Shown piece after piece: positions 25,073 through 35,140 of a stretch of DNA of 64,000 nucleotides (positions are counted from its first letter, which is position 1; each line of letters begins with the position of its first letter). The DNA lies in the NCBI RefSeq assembly GCF_947496985.1, contig NZ_CANMEZ010000001.1:1029566-1093565 (forward strand), given 5' to 3'. The translations under genes were made by a program, and so were the position numbers. The stretch comes from an uncultured Kordia sp. GTDB lineage: Bacteria > Bacteroidota > Bacteroidia > Flavobacteriales > Flavobacteriaceae. A model generated the notes under the pieces. It saw nothing but the letters and a program-made list of their open reading frames with translations, was not told the origin of the DNA and made no database searches.

Positions 25073-27274
25073 TTAATAACAATCCATTTTTATTTGTTCT
25101 CTATTTTCAAACTCACTTAATGGAACATTCAGTTTTGATCTTGAAATGGCCTCCAATACATTCAATACCTGATTTTGCATAGCTACGGAGCCACAAATCA
25201 TAATAACACCTTCATTATTTAACACATTTGCGATAAAATCAACTTGTTCGGAAATGACATTTTGTATATATTGTTTAGTTTCGTTTTCTTGTGAATACGC
25301 AATGTGTAAACTTGTTAATTTGTTTGAATTCAAGCCTTTGTCTAATAGGTCTTTATACACATTTACAGAAGATTTTGTGCGAGTTCCCCAAAACAAATGT
25401 AGTTTCTTATATTGTTGATTCTCATTAATCATTCCTAAAAAAGGACCAATTCCTGTGCCGTTGGCAATCATAACAATTTCATCTGTATATTTTGGGAAAT
25501 GAAATTCGTGATTGCGCTTAATTTTTGCTTTTACAATAGCATCTTTTTCCAATTGACTTAAATAAGAGGAGCAAACGCCGAACTCATGTTTTTTTACACT
25601 TAACACAATATCATTTTCAATTTTTCCAATAGAATACAATCGTTCTACATGATCAGGTTTAGGATAAAAAGATAACAAATCGCCAGATTGAAATTGTTGT
25701 TTTTTCTTGGGTTTAAATCGAATTAAAAAAGTAGAATCTTCATTCAAATCTGAACGTTCTACGACTGAAAATGATTTCAACTTTTTCAAGTTAACGTTAG
25801 CAGCAGGTTTTTGAATTGTAATTGGAATATTGGTATGATTTGCCCATTGTTTTGCCCAATTTTGAAAAGCTGTAAACGATTGATTGTTTATCTTAAACAA
25901 AGGCATTCCAGGAACAAAATTAGGATGCTGTTGCAACAATGAATCTACAATAATAGCATACTTACAAAAATCAGGATATAATAAAGAACCAAAGCCAACA
26001 ACTGTATAACTTATAGCATTTTGATGTGTTGTATGGTTTAATAAAGTTTCAAAGTTTTTAGCATTTGTAGGTGCTTCTCCTTCGCCATAAGTTGCTGTAA
26101 ACACAATCAAATGTTTAGCACTTTTATAAGTTGTATAGTTGTTTAACTGTGAAATAAAAGCAGTTTGTTCATTCGCAATAAGCGCATTAAAAAAAGAACT
26201 TGCAAAACCATATGTACTTCCTGTTTCCGAACCAACTAGAATGATGAATTCAGCAGTGTCTTTATCATGCATATTTTTTGGAATCAATTGTTTTTTAGTT
26301 CGATTTAAGGTCATTTTAAACCCTGAATAGATAAAGAAAATCAACGCAATACTTGTCAATAATAATACAAATGACCACAAAATAGTACCTTGCCCTGTGT
26401 GCAAAATCAAACTCCATTGGGAAGCAATAGTGACCCAAGGAAATTGATAAGTGCTTAAGATTTCTCCTGTATATTGATGAATCTGCAATTCTTGATTGTT
26501 TAATTGTACTAAAAAGTAATCTTCAATGTCTTCTGAAAAAGGAAATTCAATACTTTTTAAATTAGCTAAAGAAGTATTCTGGAATATTTCAAAATCTAGA
26601 GGAGGTACTTTTTTAGGAATCGTTTCAAAAAAATTAACTTTTTGATGTACACTGTTGTAAGATGGTATTAATGAAAATTTTTCTAACGATAAATAGACAC
26701 CTGTTAGCGTAATTATTATCAGTGGAATCAACATGATTCTTCCCAGTTGTACATGATAATATTGTTGAAAATTCTCATTGATTATTTTAGAAAAAAAACG
26801 TTTGATTCCTCCTTGTCGTTTGGCAATCAATTGAATTCCAGTAATTGAAATTAGAAACAGTAAAAATGATACAAAACCAACAATAAAACGCCCAGTGCTT
26901 TTTAAAAACAACGAACGATGCAGATTTGTTGCAAATTTGAAAATGGGTGCTTTTTCGATAATATCTCCTAACTTTTCTCCAGAAATAGGATTGATATAAA
27001 AGGTTTCACTTTCACCTGCGTTTGTAATTACTGAAGCGATAACAAAATCATCATTGGTAACTTTTATATCAATTACTTCATCATATTTTTCTTGTAAAAT
27101 AGTTACCGTATTTGCAATAGAAATTTTGTCTAAATTATCCACGACAAACGGCTCTAGCTGCTTTGAAATAGGTTCAAATGCTAGAATAATTCCTGTAAGA
27201 GAAGCAACAAGTATAAAAAGAGCAGAAGATATAGCCAATGTTAAATGGCTATATCTCCAGATAGAAATTGTCAT
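25073..27274 (-). CDS. PepSY-membrane/flavodoxin/FAD-NAD(P)H reductase fusion
   Basis: A 733-residue fusion. The N-terminal PepSY-TM part (about 1-330) has four membrane helices and a His-containing WSLILHTGQG. A flavodoxin domain follows (about 340-480, ILVGSETGSTYGFAS and FTATYGEGEAPTNA). The C-terminal half is a P450-reductase/sulfite-reductase-like FAD and NAD(P)H module (ERLYSIGK, FGVCSSYLSQ, IANGTGIGPFLGM, LFWGTRTKSSV). It should pass electrons from NAD(P)H through FAD and FMN to the membrane part, and may reduce iron or haem iron at the membrane. Its place in this TonB/HmuY locus supports that, but the acceptor is inferred. Confidence 0.88.
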   Translation of the reverse strand: MTISIWRYSHLTLAISSALFILVASLTGIILAFEPISKQLEPFVVDNLDKISIANTVTILQEKYDEVIDIKVTNDDFVIASVITNAGESETFYINPISGEKLGDIIEKAPIFKFATNLHRSLFLKSTGRFIVGFVSFLLFLISITGIQLIAKRQGGIKRFFSKIINENFQQYYHVQLGRIMLIPLIIITLTGVYLSLEKFSLIPSYNSVHQKVNFFETIPKKVPPLDFEIFQNTSLANLKSIEFPFSEDIEDYFLVQLNNQELQIHQYTGEILSTYQFPWVTIASQWSLILHTGQGTILWSFVLLLTSIALIFFIYSGFKMTLNRTKKQLIPKNMHDKDTAEFIILVGSETGSTYGFASSFFNALIANEQTAFISQLNNYTTYKSAKHLIVFTATYGEGEAPTNAKNFETLLNHTTHQNAISYTVVGFGSLLYPDFCKYAIIVDSLLQQHPNFVPGMPLFKINNQSFTAFQNWAKQWANHTNIPITIQKPAANVNLKKLKSFSVVERSDLNEDSTFLIRFKPKKKQQFQSGDLLSFYPKPDHVERLYSIGKIENDIVLSVKKHEFGVCSSYLSQLEKDAIVKAKIKRNHEFHFPKYTDEIVMIANGTGIGPFLGMINENQQYKKLHLFWGTRTKSSVNVYKDLLDKGLNSNKLTSLHIAYSQENETKQYIQNVISEQVDFIANVLNNEGVIMICGSVAMQNQVLNVLEAISRSKLNVPLSEFENREQIKMDCY

Positions 27275-27287
27275 ATGTTGGTAAAAT

Positions 27288-27782
27288 TTATTGAGGAATC
27301 ATACGTATGTAACGAATGAATCCTTTGCCTTCAATTTTGCTTTTTACAGTTTCAGTTGTCAATTCAAATTGAACATCATCTGCATAATATTCTTGATCTT
27401 CTACAGCCGTTTCAAAACGAATTTTATAACCAGCATTAATCTTATCGTTAGGAATTTCTATAACGCTAATTTTTCGTTCGCCGCCACTAATAGTTTCACC
27501 AGTAATGGCATCGATATCTGGACGTCTTTTCCCGTAAAATTTCCACCATTCTGTAATATCAGCATACCATTCGTCATCATTTCCTTGTACATATAATGTT
27601 TCTAAATATTTCCCATCAGTATCCAATAAAGAAATTATTACATACGCACCTTCGCCAGTATAGTTTTTCATTTGAATCATACATTTATACTTTGAATTTT
27701 CTACCCCTGTGGTAAAACTCATCAGTGTAAAAATGGAAAGAATACAAACGACTGTTGCGATTATAATTGTTGATTTTTTCAT
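27288..27782 (-). CDS. DUF2271 exported protein
   Basis: A 164-residue protein with an N-terminal signal/anchor (IIIATVVCILSIFTLMSF). The conserved Trp/Asp region WYADITEWWKFYG and the GYKIRFETAVEDQEYYADDV segment fit DUF2271, often encoded beside PepSY reductases. It is 13 nt upstream of the reductase gene. A periplasmic partner in electron or iron transfer is plausible but unproven. Confidence 0.8.
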   Translation of the reverse strand: MKKSTIIIATVVCILSIFTLMSFTTGVENSKYKCMIQMKNYTGEGAYVIISLLDTDGKYLETLYVQGNDDEWYADITEWWKFYGKRRPDIDAITGETISGGERKISVIEIPNDKINAGYKIRFETAVEDQEYYADDVQFELTTETVKSKIEGKGFIRYIRMIPQ

Positions 27783-27785
27783 GTC

Positions 27786-29186
27786 TTATTTTAAAAAAGT
27801 TACGTCTATATTTTCTTGTTGCAATAGCTCATTTTCTTTTGCCAAATCGTACACAGTTTCTTCAAAAGCTGTTTTTTGATATTTATCAGCTCCAATAGTT
27901 AATAAATACTTTAAAACCGTTGTGTTTTTTGCCTTCATGGCTGCCATATGCAAAGGAGAAATCCCATCTTTATTTTGCTGATTTACATCAATACCAATTG
28001 ATTTTACATATTTTACTAATTCCAAATCATTTCGATCAAGTGCTAAATGAAATAAAGTGTTTCCATTGGTTTGTGCTTTTCGGAAATCGAAACCTTTACT
28101 TTCTAGAAGTGCTAGTTTTTTATTAAAATTCTCCTGTTTTTTTGAATTAAAATTTCGCAATAAGTAATATCCGAGATTGTTTTTTTCTTTGTCTAATACA
28201 TCAATTTTTGCACCTTTTTCCAGTAAAAAAGCCACGACTTCAGGAGTATTACGATGAACAGCATGTGTAAGTGCTGTTTTTCCGCCATCATTTATTTGAT
28301 TTACATTTACACCTTCCGCAATGAAATATTTAAAAACATTCACGTCTTCTGATTTGTATGATAATGAGTGCAATGGAGTTTCACCAGATTTGGTCGTAAC
28401 ATTAGCTTTAACTCCTAAGGAAACTAAATATTTAAATGTTTCGAGTGTGTTTGTTTTTCTTCGCAAACCACGACTTGCAAAAATGATGGCATTTTCACCT
28501 TCTTTACTAAGTATTTTGTAATCAACACCTTTTTCAATCAAACGTTTCATTAGTGGAATATTTCCAGCTTTTGCGGCATAGTTAAAAATTCCATTTCCAT
28601 TGTTGTCAGTACTTTTTAGTGATATTCCTTTGGAAACGAAATAATCAATAATACTGAAATCTTTAGCAAAAGGCGCTACTAATAGCAATGCATTTGCGCC
28701 ATCATTGTTGGTGTCTTTTGCTAGCTTTGCTCCATTAGTGAGACAAAAATTGTACAAATCAGGATTTACCTGACCTGTAACAGCAGCAAAGTTGGCGATA
28801 GAGTATCCATGACTATCAATGATGTCTGTTTTCGCACCTTTTTCAACTAAAAATCGCATTATTTCCAGATTATCTCTGTAGGCAGCCCAGAAAATATAAG
28901 TTCTTCCATCATGTGTCAATTTATTGACATCATTTCCTTTTTTTGAAAGTATATATTTAATGGTTTGATTGTCTGTTTTTTCAATAAGTGCCATGGAAAC
29001 CGCGTCAAACATGTTGTTGTCCAATTCAGAAATGTCGTTTCCAGCAGCTATTTTTTGATCAATATCTGCAATACTTGGATTCGTTTTCCAATATGCTCTG
29101 CTTAAAAATGCATTAGATTTTTGCGCAAAGCTAAATCCAACAATAAACAAGAATATGCAAATACTATATAGATGTTTTTTTCTCAT
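27786..29186 (-). CDS. Exported ankyrin-repeat protein
   Basis: A 466-residue protein with a signal peptide (LYSICIFLFIVGFSFAQ) and about a dozen ankyrin repeats (for example DGRTYIFWAAYRDNLEIMRF and DGISPLHMAAMKAKNTTVLK). Ankyrin repeats bind proteins; no catalytic motif is seen. It sits three bases after the DUF6607 gene and three bases before the DUF2271 gene in one tight transcription unit. In some bacteria periplasmic ankyrin proteins protect against oxidative stress near catalase; here the partner is unknown. Confidence 0.85.
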   Translation of the reverse strand: MRKKHLYSICIFLFIVGFSFAQKSNAFLSRAYWKTNPSIADIDQKIAAGNDISELDNNMFDAVSMALIEKTDNQTIKYILSKKGNDVNKLTHDGRTYIFWAAYRDNLEIMRFLVEKGAKTDIIDSHGYSIANFAAVTGQVNPDLYNFCLTNGAKLAKDTNNDGANALLLVAPFAKDFSIIDYFVSKGISLKSTDNNGNGIFNYAAKAGNIPLMKRLIEKGVDYKILSKEGENAIIFASRGLRRKTNTLETFKYLVSLGVKANVTTKSGETPLHSLSYKSEDVNVFKYFIAEGVNVNQINDGGKTALTHAVHRNTPEVVAFLLEKGAKIDVLDKEKNNLGYYLLRNFNSKKQENFNKKLALLESKGFDFRKAQTNGNTLFHLALDRNDLELVKYVKSIGIDVNQQNKDGISPLHMAAMKAKNTTVLKYLLTIGADKYQKTAFEETVYDLAKENELLQQENIDVTFLK

Positions 29187-29189
29187 AAT

Positions 29190-30095
29190 TTATTTCTTTA
29201 CGAAAGCTTCAATTACTTCATTTATCTTTTCTTCTTCGGTCATTTCTTCAGCAAATAAGTGTTTGTACAATACTTTGTTGTCAACTTTTGCTTCTAGAGA
29301 TAAATCTGTATCTCTTCCATACACTTCAGCCCATTTTTTACGAACTTTTGCCCATTTTTCTTGATACTTTTGCCACCAATCTGAAGCGCCTTTGCAACGA
29401 CTATCAGCTACTTTTTTATAAACGTTATACCCTTTTTCGCTAGCAATAATAATATCCTCTTTTCCTTCTTCACGCACGACTTTTAAGTTATCCTGGTCAT
29501 GAACCCAACCATCTTCTGTAATTTCATGTCGATTTCCACGAACCGTTACATTATAATCACTACGTTTCGTATATTCACGTCTAGGTAATGGTGCATCTGT
29601 AGTATTTTCCCAGTAGCTTTTTCCATCAACATGGACCCACGTTCCTGAACCTTCATAGCGAGGACTATCATCTACTTGAAATACTTTTTGTGTCCATTGT
29701 TTCTTTACGTTCGATTTAGGCTTATCTACAAAAACCCAGTTATTATCTCCATTATACATGTAAAAACCAGTGTTTTCATACAGCCAATCTTGCCTCCAAT
29801 GTTTTACAATGTATGGTTTTGCAGGGTTTCCAACCTGTAATAAATGTTGAATTGAGATCTTATTTTTTTCATCTACGACAAGTTGTGCCCACTCCAATCC
29901 TTTATCCATTTTTGTCTTAGACGGTTTGTATAAAGAATCGTTGCTATACTGAAAAGTTTCAGCAAAATTAAAGGTAACTTCAAAACAACCGCACATTTCT
30001 TTAATGGCGTTCCTGTCTTTTTTCTTTTTGCTCTGTGCATTTGTATTCATAATAAATACAAGTGATATAACAAATAGTACTACGATTTTTTTCAT
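29190..30095 (-). CDS. DUF6607 family exported protein
   Basis: A 301-residue protein with a signal peptide (IVVLFVISLVFIMNTNAQ). It is rich in Trp and aromatic residues (WRQDWLYENTGFYMYNGDNN, GWVHDQDNLKVV), which fits DUF6607; function unknown. It is the first gene of the minus-strand arm, divergent from the TonB receptor with a shared 103-bp promoter gap. That suggests joint control by iron or haem. Confidence 0.8.
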   Translation of the reverse strand: MKKIVVLFVISLVFIMNTNAQSKKKKDRNAIKEMCGCFEVTFNFAETFQYSNDSLYKPSKTKMDKGLEWAQLVVDEKNKISIQHLLQVGNPAKPYIVKHWRQDWLYENTGFYMYNGDNNWVFVDKPKSNVKKQWTQKVFQVDDSPRYEGSGTWVHVDGKSYWENTTDAPLPRREYTKRSDYNVTVRGNRHEITEDGWVHDQDNLKVVREEGKEDIIIASEKGYNVYKKVADSRCKGASDWWQKYQEKWAKVRKKWAEVYGRDTDLSLEAKVDNKVLYKHLFAEEMTEEEKINEVIEAFVKK

Positions 30096-30173
30096 TTTAA
30101 TATTGATTAGTGTTAACAGAAAAATAATTTAAAAATTTATCTATACTTATTTAGATTGAATTAAAATAACATA

Positions 30174-30181
30174 TATATTTG
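30174..30181 (+). promoter_or_regulatory. -7 promoter box (TATATTTG) of the TonB receptor operon
   Basis: TATATTTG matches TAnnTTTG, with ATTG at 30155-30158 upstream as a possible -33 element at a shorter than usual distance (15 nt). The leader to ATG 30199 would be short. The shared divergent gap 30096-30198 probably also carries the promoter for the minus-strand arm and an iron-responsive operator, though no operator could be recognised. Confidence 0.5.
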
Positions 30182-30198
30182 CGACAAATTTAATTGGA

Positions 30199-32346
30199 AT
30201 GAGTCTAAATAAAAATTATTTCTACATTATTTTTTCACTTTTTTTAGTGAATATTGCTTTTGGTCAGCAAAAAGAGGAAACAGTCAAAGATTCTATAAAA
30301 GCTGAAAAATTAGAAACGGTCGTAATTACAGGGCAACACAATCCGCAATCGGTAAAAAAATCTGTTTTTGAAGTAAAAGTGATTAATAGAAAAGAAATTA
30401 AACAACGTGCAGCAAACAATTTGGCTGACTTGTTGAATCAATCCTTGAATATAAATATCATTCCGAATGCTTCTACAGGAAAATCGGGTGTTACATTATT
30501 TGGGTTGGATGCGCAATACTTTAAAATTTTAATAGATAATGTGCCTGTAATTAATGAGGAAGGCGTTGGAAATAATGTCGATTTAACACTGATAAACCTT
30601 GATGATATTGAACAAATTGAAATCGTTGAAGGTTCAATGGGCGTACAATACGGAGCCAATGCCGTTTCTGGAGTCATCAATATTATTACGAAAAAATCAG
30701 CCGCACAAAAAACACGTATTCGCGCGTATGTACAAGAAGAAACCGTTGGTAGTGAATACGAATGGTTTGATAAAGGACGACATATTCAATCTGTAAAAGT
30801 GGGACATAACTTCACAGATGAATTGTTTGGAGATATTACTTATACACGAAACGATTTTGGTGGTTTTTGGGACAATAGACAAGGAGAAGTGTATGATAGA
30901 AACGATGGATTGCGTGGGCACGTTTGGTTGCCAAAAGAGCAACATAACGCTAAGTTACTATTAAACTACAAAAAAAATGACTTTAATATCTTCTATAAGT
31001 TTGATTATTTTAATGAAAGCATTGATCGATTCAACTCAATTGTTGATTTAAATGAAAATCCTGCGACAGCAACAAGTGATCCGTTGGCTTTGGATGAAAT
31101 TTACACAAATGAACGTATCATTCATCATTTAAATAGTAATGGAAAACTAGGGAAACAAGTCAATTTTAATATCTCATTATCATACCAAGAACAAACAAAA
31201 GACCTTGAAGCTTATACGTACCGAATTAGAAGTGATGAAAAATTAAATGTTCAAGAAGGTGAATACTTATCACGTTCAGCATTGTTTTCACGCGGGACAT
31301 TTAGCAACTTAGTTCGAACAGAAAAGTTCAATTTACAAGCAGGATATGAATTTACGAATGAAAAAGGTTCAGGTTCTCCGTTGGCAATTACTATTGATCC
31401 GGCGGAAAGCACAGTTTCGCAGCGTTTGAGTAATTATGACTTTTTCGCATCCTCTGAACTCACGCTATCTGATCGTTTTTCATTGCGTCCTGGTGCACGT
31501 ATTTCGTTTACCAACTTGTTTGACAATCAGTATGTATTCTCCGTAAGTTCTAAATATATTTTTAAAGGCGATTGGGAATTGCGTGGAATTGTAGGTTCAT
31601 CAAACAGAACACCTAGTTATGATGAGTTGTTCACCTATTTTGTAGATGTAAATCACGATGTGCAAGGAAACCCAAACTTAAATCCTGAACGTGGTTTATC
31701 GGCGTTTTTACACTTAAAAAAACGTTTTTGGCTGGCAGATAATACTGTTCAATTAAAAAATAAAATAAGCCTTGCTTACTTAGACGTAAAAGATAGAATA
31801 GAACTCATTGTTATACAGCAAAACCCACTAGCATTTCAATATAACAACATCGATTCGTATAAATCTATTGGTGTATTTTTTGAAAATACGTTGAAATATA
31901 AAGAGCTACAAGCACAGTTAGGTTTCTCAATTTTAGGCGTTTCCAAAGTATTGGATAGCAATACAAGTTCAAACGACGATTTCCTATACAATTTTCAAGT
32001 AAACAGTAATATCAATTACCGTGTTCCGAAGTGGAATGCAACATTTGCTTTGTACTTCAAACATCTTGGAAAACAATATCAATTTGTAGAAAAAACAAAT
32101 GCGGAAGGAAATCAAGAATTTGTTCGAGGAACTACTGACGCCTACAGTTGGACGGAAGCCACTGTGAAAAAAGGATTCTTTAACAATAAAATAGAAACCA
32201 CATTTGGTGTTCGAAACTTATTTGATGTCACCAATGTAAATACAACTGCTGTTGAAGGAGGCGCACATAACGGACCGCCAACAAGTTTATTAATTGGATA
32301 TGGAAGATCCTACTTTTTAAGATTAGCATACAACTTAAACCTATAA
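30199..32346 (+). CDS. TonB-dependent haem/iron receptor (HmuR-like)
   Basis: A 715-residue outer-membrane receptor: signal peptide (FSLFLVNIAFGQ), plug domain (about 35-160, with ETVVITGQHN and VEGSMGVQYGANAVSGVINI) and a 22-stranded barrel. The segment SNRTPSYDELF followed by GNPNLNPERG corresponds to the FRAP and NPNL motifs of haem receptors of the HmuR type. The HmuY gene starts 4 nt after its stop. Haem is the likely ligand, but these motifs are also seen in some other iron receptors. Confidence 0.92.
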   Translation: MSLNKNYFYIIFSLFLVNIAFGQQKEETVKDSIKAEKLETVVITGQHNPQSVKKSVFEVKVINRKEIKQRAANNLADLLNQSLNINIIPNASTGKSGVTLFGLDAQYFKILIDNVPVINEEGVGNNVDLTLINLDDIEQIEIVEGSMGVQYGANAVSGVINIITKKSAAQKTRIRAYVQEETVGSEYEWFDKGRHIQSVKVGHNFTDELFGDITYTRNDFGGFWDNRQGEVYDRNDGLRGHVWLPKEQHNAKLLLNYKKNDFNIFYKFDYFNESIDRFNSIVDLNENPATATSDPLALDEIYTNERIIHHLNSNGKLGKQVNFNISLSYQEQTKDLEAYTYRIRSDEKLNVQEGEYLSRSALFSRGTFSNLVRTEKFNLQAGYEFTNEKGSGSPLAITIDPAESTVSQRLSNYDFFASSELTLSDRFSLRPGARISFTNLFDNQYVFSVSSKYIFKGDWELRGIVGSSNRTPSYDELFTYFVDVNHDVQGNPNLNPERGLSAFLHLKKRFWLADNTVQLKNKISLAYLDVKDRIELIVIQQNPLAFQYNNIDSYKSIGVFFENTLKYKELQAQLGFSILGVSKVLDSNTSSNDDFLYNFQVNSNINYRVPKWNATFALYFKHLGKQYQFVEKTNAEGNQEFVRGTTDAYSWTEATVKKGFFNNKIETTFGVRNLFDVTNVNTTAVEGGAHNGPPTSLLIGYGRSYFLRLAYNLNL

Positions 32347-32349
32347 ATC

Positions 32350-33744
32350 ATGAAGACGAGATTAAAACAACTTTTATTGCTAGCATGCGCAATTTTTATC
32401 ACTGCGTGTAGTGATGACGATAGCTTACAAAGCGATCCGTTTGTAGTAGCTTTTGAAAGTTTATCAAAGAATTTACAAGATATTGGAAATCAAGAGACAA
32501 TTCCGTTGGTGTATTCAGAAACGGCAGTTCAAAATGGTTCGGTTACGATAGAATTATTACCAACAAATGCAGTATATGGAGAAGATTTTACCACAATTCC
32601 TGCAGCAATAAATAATACAATTGAAGTAACAATAACATCAGGAGAAGTTAAAAATGAAATTATATTCAACAAGCTAAGTGCTGCACTAGATGAAACAACT
32701 TTAATCAACTTTTCAATTTCAACTATTAATTATGATAATGCAAGTGTACAAGGAAATACGGAGTTTGTAATTAATTCGTCAGCAGCTTTAGGAGGAAGTA
32801 TTTCACCTGAACTTGGTGGGCCAAATGAAGGAAATCAGGTATTTGTAGATTTAAGTAGTCAGAGTACCACATTAGCACAGCGCGATTCTTGGGATTTAGG
32901 ATTTTATAATGGTAATGAATTTAGAGTTACTATTAATGGTTCTATTTATATGGCGGCAAAAGAACTTACTGTAACAGATATTGATGCAGTTACAGCGGCA
33001 AGTGTAACAAGTTTACAGCCACAAGTAGCCGTTGGAACATTTGATCCTTCAAATGCAGCCTATGTAGATGCACCAAACGGGAATATTCTGGAAACAGCTA
33101 TCAATGAAATTTCTATCAATGATGCTGATAATAATGTGTATTTGATCAATTTAGGATATGAAGTTGGAACAGCCATGCCGACAGTTGGAAGTGTAGCTGT
33201 AGCTGGTGATCAAAGAGGTTGGAGAAAAATACGAATTCTCCGTAATGGGAATGATTATGTACTGCAATATGCCAATTTAGACGAAACTACGCATCAAGAA
33301 GTTATCATTTCAAAAGATACAGATTTCAACCTTACACATTTTAGTTTCAATACAAACAATGTGGTTTCCGTAGAACCTAAAAAAGATAAATGGGACATCA
33401 GTTTTACCGTAATGACCAACATATTACCAGGTGCAGGAAGTTATGGTTTCTCTGACTTTGTTACGCATAATAGAAAAGGCTCGGCAGTTTCATATCAAGT
33501 AAATATCGCAGATGTTTTATATGATGATTTTGAAGTGTCAGATGTTATAGAAACTAATTTCTTAGAAGATCAAACTACGATTGGAAGCACTTGGCGTGAT
33601 GTATTCTCAGGGACGGCGCGTACAGATAGATTTTACATTGTTAAAGATCCAAACGGAAATATATACAAGTTAAAATTCTTGGGATTAACCAATCAAAATG
33701 GAGAACGTGGTTATCCTGAATTTGAATATCAATTACTACAATAA
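32350..33744 (+). CDS. HmuY-family haem-binding lipoprotein
   Basis: A 464-residue lipoprotein with lipobox FITACSDDD (Cys about residue 20). A beta-rich N-terminal part precedes the HmuY domain (from about residue 170: QRDSWDLGFYNGNEFRVTIN), which is longer than HmuY of Porphyromonas gingivalis. HmuY proteins bind haem through axial residues (His or Met pairs) and pass it to HmuR. I cannot assign the axial ligands here. It is co-transcribed with the receptor and the type IX HmuY-like protein downstream. Confidence 0.85.
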   Translation: MKTRLKQLLLLACAIFITACSDDDSLQSDPFVVAFESLSKNLQDIGNQETIPLVYSETAVQNGSVTIELLPTNAVYGEDFTTIPAAINNTIEVTITSGEVKNEIIFNKLSAALDETTLINFSISTINYDNASVQGNTEFVINSSAALGGSISPELGGPNEGNQVFVDLSSQSTTLAQRDSWDLGFYNGNEFRVTINGSIYMAAKELTVTDIDAVTAASVTSLQPQVAVGTFDPSNAAYVDAPNGNILETAINEISINDADNNVYLINLGYEVGTAMPTVGSVAVAGDQRGWRKIRILRNGNDYVLQYANLDETTHQEVIISKDTDFNLTHFSFNTNNVVSVEPKKDKWDISFTVMTNILPGAGSYGFSDFVTHNRKGSAVSYQVNIADVLYDDFEVSDVIETNFLEDQTTIGSTWRDVFSGTARTDRFYIVKDPNGNIYKLKFLGLTNQNGERGYPEFEYQLLQ

Positions 33745-33778
33745 AATTAAAATTACTCAAACATTAAACTAAATTCAA

Positions 33779-35035
33779 ATGAAAACAAAATTACTATTAT
33801 TGTGTTTTTTAGTAGTAGGTTTTACTACATTAAATGCACAGGAAATTACAGTAAATACTAGTATGGGCGCTGGTTATGCGAATCAGGTGTATTATAAAAT
33901 TAGTACAGAAACGGCAACTACGTTTGCAGCAAATTCATGGGATATTGCTTTTTTAAGAGAAAGTAATTTAAATCAGGCAATTCGTGTAAATGGCGGTATT
34001 GGAATTGAAGTGTTTGAAGCTTCAAATACCGCAAGTGATTGGAATACGATTGATATTTCAAATGAAAGCAATTGGACACAATTATACAACAGTGATACGG
34101 ACTGGAATGATGGCGCTTTTATGAGAGGTTCTAACAATGCACCTCCGTTTGGTTTTGGTTGGGGAAGTTACAATCCTGTAACGCATCACATTACGGGAAG
34201 TATCATTTTTGTGCTAAAATATGCAGATGGAACATATAGAAAATTAATTGTTGAAGATTATTTTGGATCATACACGTTTAAATATAGTACGTGGACAGGA
34301 AGTGCTTGGAGCGCAGACCAAACAGCTACAGTAGCAAATTCGAGCAATCCAAATAATAAATACAATTACTATTCATTTACAACAGATTCTGAAGTTGTAG
34401 CTGAACCTGCAGTAACTGATTGGGATTTTGTATTTACACGTTATTATACAGAAGTTGCGCCAAATACTCAGTATTTAGTGACTGGAGTTTTGCATAGTAG
34501 TGAAGTAACTGTTGCTCAAAACGAAGAAGTAGGAGGAATGCCAGCAAACCCAACATTAGCATATTCAACAGATATCAATACAATTGGATATGATTGGAAA
34601 TCATTTACAGGAATGGGCTTTAGTGTGAATTCTGATAGAGCATTTTATGTAAAATACGCTGATGATACTGTGTACAGAATCTATTTTACTGCTTTTTCAG
34701 GAAGTGGTGCTGGAGACATCACATTTAATCAAGAAGATGTTACAAGTTCATTAAGTGTTGCTGAAGTTGCTGAAGGTGTTTCTTTCGGAATTTACCCAAA
34801 TCCATCTTTAGACAAGAAAATAAACCTTTTATATGATGTTGCAAAATTCAATGGAAATACAAATGAAGTTGCTATTTATACCACAACAGGTCAAAAAGTA
34901 TATGGAACAACGTTACGCAATAACTCAGGTTTTTACAATAAACAATTAGACTTATCATCACTTGAAGCTGGAATGTATGTATTACAATTTAACTCAGGAA
35001 ATTATAATGTTACTAAAAAAATTGTGTTGAGATAA
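33779..35035 (+). CDS. HmuY-like secreted protein with type IX sorting domain
   Basis: A 418-residue protein with signal peptide (LLLLCFLVVGFTTLNAQ). The body shows the same WDIAFLRES and TDWDFVFTRYYTE patterns as HmuY domains, in two halves (about 20-150 and 160-310). The C-terminus (FGIYPNPSLDKKINLLYDV, then LEAGMYVLQFNSGNY and KKIVLR) is a type IX type A sorting domain, so it is exported by the machinery that includes SprE. A surface or released haem-binding protein (haemophore-like) is inferred. A terminator follows at 35067. Confidence 0.82.
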   Translation: MKTKLLLLCFLVVGFTTLNAQEITVNTSMGAGYANQVYYKISTETATTFAANSWDIAFLRESNLNQAIRVNGGIGIEVFEASNTASDWNTIDISNESNWTQLYNSDTDWNDGAFMRGSNNAPPFGFGWGSYNPVTHHITGSIIFVLKYADGTYRKLIVEDYFGSYTFKYSTWTGSAWSADQTATVANSSNPNNKYNYYSFTTDSEVVAEPAVTDWDFVFTRYYTEVAPNTQYLVTGVLHSSEVTVAQNEEVGGMPANPTLAYSTDINTIGYDWKSFTGMGFSVNSDRAFYVKYADDTVYRIYFTAFSGSGAGDITFNQEDVTSSLSVAEVAEGVSFGIYPNPSLDKKINLLYDVAKFNGNTNEVAIYTTTGQKVYGTTLRNNSGFYNKQLDLSSLEAGMYVLQFNSGNYNVTKKIVLR

Positions 35036-35066
35036 AAAGTTCTCGATATAGTGTAGTTTGAAAGGC

Positions 35067-35099
35067 AAGCAATCTCTTTGTAATGAAGAGATTGCTTTT
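35067..35099 (+). terminator. Intrinsic terminator of the TonB/HmuY operon
   Basis: AAGCAATCTCTT (35067-35078), loop TGTAATG, AAGAGATTGCTTTT (35086-35099). A 12-bp perfect stem with a short U-run, 32 nt after the last gene. Confidence 0.85.
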
Positions 35100-35118
35100 A
35101 TGTTTATTATTTTTTAAT

Positions 35119-35140
35119 GGACTGAGTGGAGTCGAGGTCT
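35119..35140. repeat. Dispersed palindrome, CTGAGTGGAGTCGA core
   Basis: GAC and GTC arms flank TGAGTGGAGTCGA. It is the same family as the copies at 866 and 15781. Its last two bases overlap the stop codon of the minus-strand thioesterase gene (TAG, 35139-35141), so the repeat may have set the 3' end of that gene. Confidence 0.5.
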
